Below are positions 59,731-64,000 of a DNA stretch of 64,000 nt, piece after piece. This stretch comes from Alphaproteobacteria bacterium (lineage in GTDB: Bacteria; Pseudomonadota; Alphaproteobacteria; Rhodospirillales; Rhodospirillaceae), in NCBI GenBank assembly GCA_003246625.1, contig QJZR01000013.1, forward strand, positions 124,001-188,000, given 5' to 3'. The notes beneath the pieces were generated by a model. The model ran no database searches. It had not been told where the DNA came from and saw only the letters and a list, made by a program, of their open reading frames with translations. Every line of letters begins with the position of its first letter. The first letter of the stretch is position 1. Made by a program: the position numbers and the translations under genes.

Positions 59731-61856
59731 CCCTGCGCCAGGGCGGCGCGCGCCGGGACCAGGACGTCGTTCTCGAAGGCGGCGGCGGTGACGGGTTTGC
59801 CGCTCAGATAGCCCTGCATCACGTCGCAGCCGACGCGCTTGAGAAAGGCCTTCTGCTCTTCGGTTTCGACGCCCTCGGCGACGACCAGCAGGCCGAGACC
59901 GTGGGCCATGGCGACGATCGCCTCGATGATCGCGCAGTCGCCGCGGTGGGCGGGGACGTTGCGGACGAACTCGCGGTCGATCTTGATGATGCTGACCGGC
60001 AGTTCCCGCAGATAGGCGAGCGAAGCATAGCCGGTGCCGAAGTCGTCCACCGCCAGTTCGACCCCCAGGGCGCGCAGCGCCTGTAGGCGGTCGAGAGATT
60101 CCGTGGTGCCGCGCATGGCGAAGCTTTCGGTGATTTCGAGCTTGAGCAGGCGGGACGGCAAACCGGACAGCGACAGGGCCTCGGCGACGGTTTCGGCGAT
60201 CGGGCTGCCGAGAATCTGCACACCCGACACGTTGACCGCCACCGGTACCACCGCCAGGCCCTTGTCCAGCCACGACTTGGCGCGATGGCAGGCGTCCAGC
60301 AGCAGGCGTCGGCCGAGGGGGACGATCAGGCCGGTTTCCTCGGCGCGGGGGATGAAGACGTCGGGCGGGATGATGCCGCGCTTGGGGTGCCGCCAGCGGA
60401 CCAGGGCCTCGGCGCCGCACAGCGAGCCGTCCTCCAGGCGGAATTGCGGCTGGTAGTAAAGCTCCATGTCGCCGTTCTCGATGGACCGGCGCAGGCTGGT
60501 TTCGATTTGCAGGTTTTTGAAGGCGGTCTTGGTCAGGTCGCGGGTGTAGACGCGGAAGCGGTTGCCGCCCTCCTCCTTTGCCTGGTGCACCGCGGAATCG
60601 CAGTTGCGCATCAGGGCCGCGGCGCTTTGCCCATGCAATGGCGCCAGGGAGACGCCGACCGACAGCGAGACGAAGGCCTCGAACCCGTCGAGGTCGAAGG
60701 GATCGGCGAAGGCCAGCAGGATGCGCCGCGCCGCCTTCGCCGCTTCGTCGGCGGTGTCCAGGTTTTCCAGCATCACCGCGAATTCGTCGCCCGACATGTG
60801 CGCCACCAGGCCGGTGTCCCTTACCGCCAGCGAGATGCGCGCCGCCACCGCTTGCAGCAACTGGTCGCCCGCCTGATGGCCCAGGGTGTCGTTGATCGTC
60901 TTGAAACGGTCGATGTCGATGAACAGCAGCGCCACCAGCCGGTCCGCGTGGCGCGAACGCAGCAAGGCCTGCTCCAGGGCGGAAACCAGCATCAGGCGGT
61001 TGGGGAACTGGGTCAGGGGGTCGTGGTGGGTCAGGTATTCCAGGCGGCTTTCCGATTCCTTGATCCGGGTGATGTCGGAAAAGGCGCAGACGTATTCGGT
61101 CGTCGCGCCGGTTTCGTCGCGCACCGTGCTGACCGCCAGCCACAGGGGCAGGGGTTCGCCGGTCTTTTTCGCGGTCCACAGTTCGCCGCGCCAGAAGCCC
61201 TTCTTCCGCACCGAGTTCCACATCGCGCGGATGAATTCTTCGTTTTGCCGCGGCGACCGCAGCGCCGATACCGAAAGGCCGACCGCCTCGGCGGCGGCGA
61301 AGCCGGTGATGCGGCTGAAGGCGGGGTTGACCGCGACGATGTCGCCGCCGGGGGAGACCACCATCACGCCGTCGAGGGAATTGTCGAACACCGTCGCCGC
61401 TAGACGCAGGCGGCGTTCGGTTTCCAGGCGTTCGCTGATGTCGCGGCCGACGACGATCGCCCGGCGCTGGCCGATATCGGTTTCGATGCTGATGGCGATT
61501 TCCACCGGAAAACGGTGGCCGTCGGCGTGGCGCAGGGAGGTCAGCAGGTTCTTGCGTCCGGCGGTGCCCAGGGCGGCGCGGATGTCGTTGCCGTCGATCG
61601 CCTCCAGGGTCGGCGGCACCGCGTGGCCGAGCGCGGAGCGCGCCGCGACGTTCCAGTCGACGATGCGGCCGCTTTCGACGTCGATCACCAGCAGGATGTC
61701 CGAGGCGAGGTCGAGCAGGGAATGGAAGCGTTCCAGTTCCTTCAGGCGTTCGCGCAGTTCCGGATAGTGGCTTTTCTTGAGCGAATCCTCGCCCAGACCG
61801 ATGATGCGGTTTTGCAGGTCCTGCCAGTCGGGCGGCGTTCTAGAGCGCTTCGGCAT
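59727..61856 (-). CDS. PAS-PAS-GGDEF-EAL cyclic-di-GMP signalling protein
   Basis: 709 residues, soluble. PAS domains at ~46-150 and ~151-270 (FHSLLDLASDILLVIDVESG; FDNSLDGVMVVSPGGDIVAV; AVNPAFSRITGF) are followed by GGDEF with the motif reading SGDEF (355-359), then an intact EAL (483-485) with DDFGTGYASL, IKIDREFV, AEGVETEEQ and QGYLSGKP. SGDEF variants can be active or not. No RxxD inhibition site is seen. The start lies inside the 3-prime end of the iron-ADH gene (17-nt overlap) and the stop overlaps trkH, so all three should be one transcript. Confidence 0.93.
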   Translation of the reverse strand: MPKRSRTPPDWQDLQNRIIGLGEDSLKKSHYPELRERLKELERFHSLLDLASDILLVIDVESGRIVDWNVAARSALGHAVPPTLEAIDGNDIRAALGTAGRKNLLTSLRHADGHRFPVEIAISIETDIGQRRAIVVGRDISERLETERRLRLAATVFDNSLDGVMVVSPGGDIVAVNPAFSRITGFAAAEAVGLSVSALRSPRQNEEFIRAMWNSVRKKGFWRGELWTAKKTGEPLPLWLAVSTVRDETGATTEYVCAFSDITRIKESESRLEYLTHHDPLTQFPNRLMLVSALEQALLRSRHADRLVALLFIDIDRFKTINDTLGHQAGDQLLQAVAARISLAVRDTGLVAHMSGDEFAVMLENLDTADEAAKAARRILLAFADPFDLDGFEAFVSLSVGVSLAPLHGQSAAALMRNCDSAVHQAKEEGGNRFRVYTRDLTKTAFKNLQIETSLRRSIENGDMELYYQPQFRLEDGSLCGAEALVRWRHPKRGIIPPDVFIPRAEETGLIVPLGRRLLLDACHRAKSWLDKGLAVVPVAVNVSGVQILGSPIAETVAEALSLSGLPSRLLKLEITESFAMRGTTESLDRLQALRALGVELAVDDFGTGYASLAYLRELPVSIIKIDREFVRNVPAHRGDCAIIEAIVAMAHGLGLLVVAEGVETEEQKAFLKRVGCDVMQGYLSGKPVTAAAFENDVLVPARAALAQG

Positions 61857-63012
61857 AAATCGTCTCGATGTCCGCCCGTACCGGGCGGCGGGGGTTGGTG
61901 ACGATGCAGGCGTCGGCGAGGGCGTTTTCCGCCAGATCGGCCAGATCCGACGCCTTCACCCCGCGTGCAGCCAGGCTTCCGGCGATGCCGGCCTCGCGCT
62001 TGAAATCCTGCACGAAACCGAAAATGCGGGAGAGCGCCTGTTTGTCGCCGACGCCTCGCAGGTCGAGGCCCAGGGCCTCGCCGATCGCGCGGTAGCGTTC
62101 CGCCGCTTGCGGATAATTATAGGCGATGACGTGCTCCAGAAGCAAAGCGTTGCATTCGCCGTGCGGCAGGTCCAGCCAGCCGCCCAGGCTGTGCGCCATG
62201 GCGTGCACCGCGCCCAGGCTGGCGTTGGAAAAGGCCAGCCCGGCCTGGAGGCTGCCCATCATCATCGCCGTGCGTGCCTCGATGTCGGCGGGGGCACGGA
62301 CGGCGCGGATCAGGTTGTCGCGGATCAGGCGGATCGCCGCCAGGGCGTGCGTGTCGGTGATCGGTCCGGCCGCCACCGAGACGAAGGCCTCCACCGCGTG
62401 AACCAGGGCGTCGACGCCGGTACAGGCGGTGAGGAAGGGATCCATCGTCGCCGTGGTTTCCGGGTCGATCAGGGCAAGGTCGGGGACCACCGCCTTCGAG
62501 ATGATGGCGAACTTCACCGGCTCCACCGGGTGACGGACGATGGCGAACTGGCTGACGTCGGCCGAGGTGCCGGCGGTGGTGGGAACGCAGATCAGGGGCG
62601 GGCAGGGGTTGCCGACCGCGTCGACGCCCTCGAAGTCCTCGATCGGGCGGCGGTTGGCGGCGACGATGCCGATCCCCTTGGCGCAGTCGAGGACGCTGCC
62701 GCCGCCGATGGCGACGATGCCGTCGCAACGCTCCGCGGCATAAAGGATGGAGCCGCGCATCACCTCGGCGGCGCGGGGGTTGGGGCTGACGCCGGTGGTG
62801 AGGACGGTTTCCACCCCGCTTTCCGCCAGCGCTTCCAGCAGGGGGGCGACCCATCCCGCCGCTTCCACGCCGGGGTCGCCGACGACCAGGGCGCGGCTGA
62901 TCCCCAGGTTGCGGGCGTAGCGTCCGGCCAGGCGGCGGGCGCCCCGGCCGAAGACGAACTCCGGCGCGACGAACTTGCGCAGGCTGGAAACGTCGAAGGC
63001 CGATGTGTCCAT
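61840..63012 (-). CDS. Iron-containing alcohol dehydrogenase
   Basis: 390 residues, group III Fe-ADH fold. The NAD motif GGGSVLDCAKGI is at ~99-110; PTTAGTSADVSQFAIV; metal-binding Asp/His in LTACTGVDALVHAVEAFVS and GAVHAMAHSLGGWLDLPHGECNA (shown as AVHAMAHSLGGWLDLPHG). The ARRPVRADIETIYAEAL-like end is normal. It oxidises or reduces primary alcohols, lactaldehyde or diols; the substrate is not predictable. First gene of ADH/GGDEF-EAL/trkH; ~100 nt downstream of a lipoprotein gene on the same strand. Confidence 0.93.
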   Translation of the reverse strand: MDTSAFDVSSLRKFVAPEFVFGRGARRLAGRYARNLGISRALVVGDPGVEAAGWVAPLLEALAESGVETVLTTGVSPNPRAAEVMRGSILYAAERCDGIVAIGGGSVLDCAKGIGIVAANRRPIEDFEGVDAVGNPCPPLICVPTTAGTSADVSQFAIVRHPVEPVKFAIISKAVVPDLALIDPETTATMDPFLTACTGVDALVHAVEAFVSVAAGPITDTHALAAIRLIRDNLIRAVRAPADIEARTAMMMGSLQAGLAFSNASLGAVHAMAHSLGGWLDLPHGECNALLLEHVIAYNYPQAAERYRAIGEALGLDLRGVGDKQALSRIFGFVQDFKREAGIAGSLAARGVKASDLADLAENALADACIVTNPRRPVRADIETIYAEAL

Positions 63013-63114
63013 GATCCGGTCGCCCCCTCTGCGGCACCAAAAGGGAGGGTCGTGCTCCCTCTTATCAAGGTTGCATCGGCGGCGGGGGTTTTCAATGCGA
63101 GAAGCAGGGGGGAA

Positions 63115-63516
63115 TCAGCGGACGCGGGTGATGCCGGGCAGGAAGGTTCCCATGCGGTGGTCGGTGCCATAGGGATTGGGCACCGCGAAGCAGGAAACGT
63201 CGGCGAGCGACCGATAGCAGAAGGGCTCGGGCGGCGGCGTGTAGGCCAGGCGGATCGGGCGGCAATAGCGGTCGCCCTGGCTGGCGCGAACCGAGGAACA
63301 GTCCTCCTCGCGGAAGTAGGAGACGATATGGTCGACCATCGTCTTGTCGGTGACGATCAGGGTGGCCAGGTCGGCGGCGAGCAGGGCGTGGTAGCCGTGG
63401 CTGAACGGCGTCATCCGCTCCAGGCCGCGTGCACCCACCGCTTGTTCCAGCGACTTGTGGTTGTCGCAGGCGGCGAGGGCGACCGCGCCGAGAATCAGAA
63501 GGCAGACCTTGCGCAC
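63115..63516 (-). CDS. Small lipoprotein of unknown function
   Basis: 133 residues. Lipoprotein signal MRKVCLLILGAVALAAC (lipobox LAAC, Cys 17). The mature part has five more cysteines in two pairs plus one (FREEDCSSVRASQGDRYC, PFCYRSLADVSC), which suggests periplasmic disulfides. A YREED..YCRPIRLAY core and PNPYGTDHRMG end are conserved-looking, but no family is recognised. It is divergent from the partial gene at 63684. Confidence 0.85.
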   Translation of the reverse strand: MRKVCLLILGAVALAACDNHKSLEQAVGARGLERMTPFSHGYHALLAADLATLIVTDKTMVDHIVSYFREEDCSSVRASQGDRYCRPIRLAYTPPPEPFCYRSLADVSCFAVPNPYGTDHRMGTFLPGITRVR

Positions 63517-63683
63517 CGGCTGACACTCCGATCGGGAAAGACGTTGCTGTTGACAGCATAGTCTCGCCGATGCGGGTTAAGAAATCCTGAAATCGCGGCG
63601 TGTGCAGACGCGCATGGGAATATGCTTTAGACTGCCTGCGCCGCGCCGTTTACGGCACGGCGTCATGATCTGAGGGAATAGCG

Positions 63684-64000
63684 GTGTCTTTGGGATCGGT
63701 GTTCATCAGCGACCGCGCGTTCTGGCGTCCGGGCCATGACGGCGCGGCGCGTCAGCGCGAAATGCTGGGCTTCCTGGTCGAACAGGGGCCGGTGGACCTG
63801 ATCTATCTCGGCACCGCGCTCGACGAGTTCGAGCGCCTGAGCGCCGGCTTGGCCTCGTCCCCCGCCGCGCGGGAAATCCGCTGCGAGGCGCTGGCGCCGA
63901 CCCTCGATTTGCGGCGCGCCGCCGCCCGGTTGGGGCGTTTGGTCGCCGACCGCTGGCCGTCGCGGGTGCTGGTGATGTCGGACGACCTGGCCTGGGTGCC
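63684..64000 (+). CDS. Unrecognised gene, N-terminal part only (runs off the right edge)
   Basis: GTG start with GAGGGA 6 nt upstream; 105 codons are open to the end of the window. The product begins MSLGSVFISDRAFWRPGHDG and continues EMLGFLVEQGPVDLIYLGT, then LAPTLDLRRAAARLGRLV and WPSRVLVMSDDLAWV. It is soluble, with alternating helix/strand like the start of a Rossmann-type or GT-B glycosyltransferase fold, but this is only an impression. Codon use fits the genome. Confidence 0.7.
   Translation, partial: MSLGSVFISDRAFWRPGHDGAARQREMLGFLVEQGPVDLIYLGTALDEFERLSAGLASSPAAREIRCEALAPTLDLRRAAARLGRLVADRWPSRVLVMSDDLAWV

Overview
The window is 64 kb of very G+C-rich bacterial chromosome (about two thirds G+C by eye), almost fully packed with genes. 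It points to an alphaproteobacterium of the Rhodospirillales type (Magnetospirillum/Azospirillum/Rhodospirillum relatives). The evidence is a CcrM-type GANTC methyltransferase beside rnhB, an MbfA-type rubrerythrin-VIT1 iron exporter, a B12-dependent NrdJ as the only ribonucleotide reductase seen, MetX/MetW, a chorismate mutase-hisC-tyrA cluster, tlpA divergent from argH-lptM-lysA, phaB, and EtfAB with ETF-quinone oxidoreductase. The genus is inference; no rRNA gene is present. No insertion sequence, CRISPR array or prophage block was seen.

Layout. 1-0.6 kb: the edge of a contractile-injection or phage-tail-like locus (PAAR tip and a separate beta-helical spike-tail protein) that continues to the left. 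0.8-5.6 kb: mutY-lysE family exporter, a GNAT acetyltransferase and a CHASE4-like GGDEF-EAL protein behind a strikingly AT-rich promoter. 5.6-10.1 kb (minus): udg4-slt-rnhB-ccrM, with two GANTC sites just before ccrM. 10.2-14.7 kb (plus): ETF-QO, a TPR lipoprotein, ispE and tRNA-Gln(UUG). 14.7-14.9 kb (minus): a 35-residue Cys-rich mini-protein behind a Fur-like inverted repeat. 15-22.5 kb: a TIM-barrel isomerase, a CarB-like ATP-grasp enzyme, a rhodanese, queA-tgt, then queG joined by start-stop overlaps to an atypical histidine kinase and a secreted SUMF1-like protein. 22.5-26.5 kb: an XRE regulator, phaB, gloB and a methyltransferase. 25.9-31 kb: metX-metW diverging from the chorismate mutase-hisC-tyrA cluster. 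31-36 kb: a DUF2125 protein, mbfA, ridA and nrdJ. 36-41 kb: plsC, ydcF, ftsX and ftsE, and a zinc-ribbon membrane protein. 40.6-44 kb: lysA, lptM and argH opposite tlpA. 44-49 kb (minus): cobalamin adenosyltransferase, etfB-etfA, an ArnT-like glycosyltransferase and a PAP2 phosphatase. 49-54 kb: an LptF/G permease, a second GT39 enzyme, a cupin, recX and an orphan ABC-2 permease. 54-58 kb: argD-argF-hslO and a lipoprotein. 58-63 kb (minus): Fe-ADH, GGDEF-EAL and trkH as an overlapping chain. 63-64 kb: a lipoprotein and the start of an unrecognised gene.

Most genes are housekeeping. Themes linking them are cobalamin use (QueG, NrdJ, the PduO-type adenosyltransferase), flavin electron transfer (EtfA, EtfB, ETF-QO), amino-acid synthesis (Met, Phe/Tyr, Lys, Arg), envelope assembly, and cyclic-di-GMP turnover (two GGDEF-EAL proteins). 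The least explained features are a modular hairpin-rich intergenic repeat family (near 0.7, 19.9 and 24.1 kb), the 35-residue Cys-rich protein with its operator-like repeat, the degenerate kinase/SUMF1 pair coupled to queG, the split injection-system spike, and DnaA-box and GANTC sites in the nrdJ upstream region.
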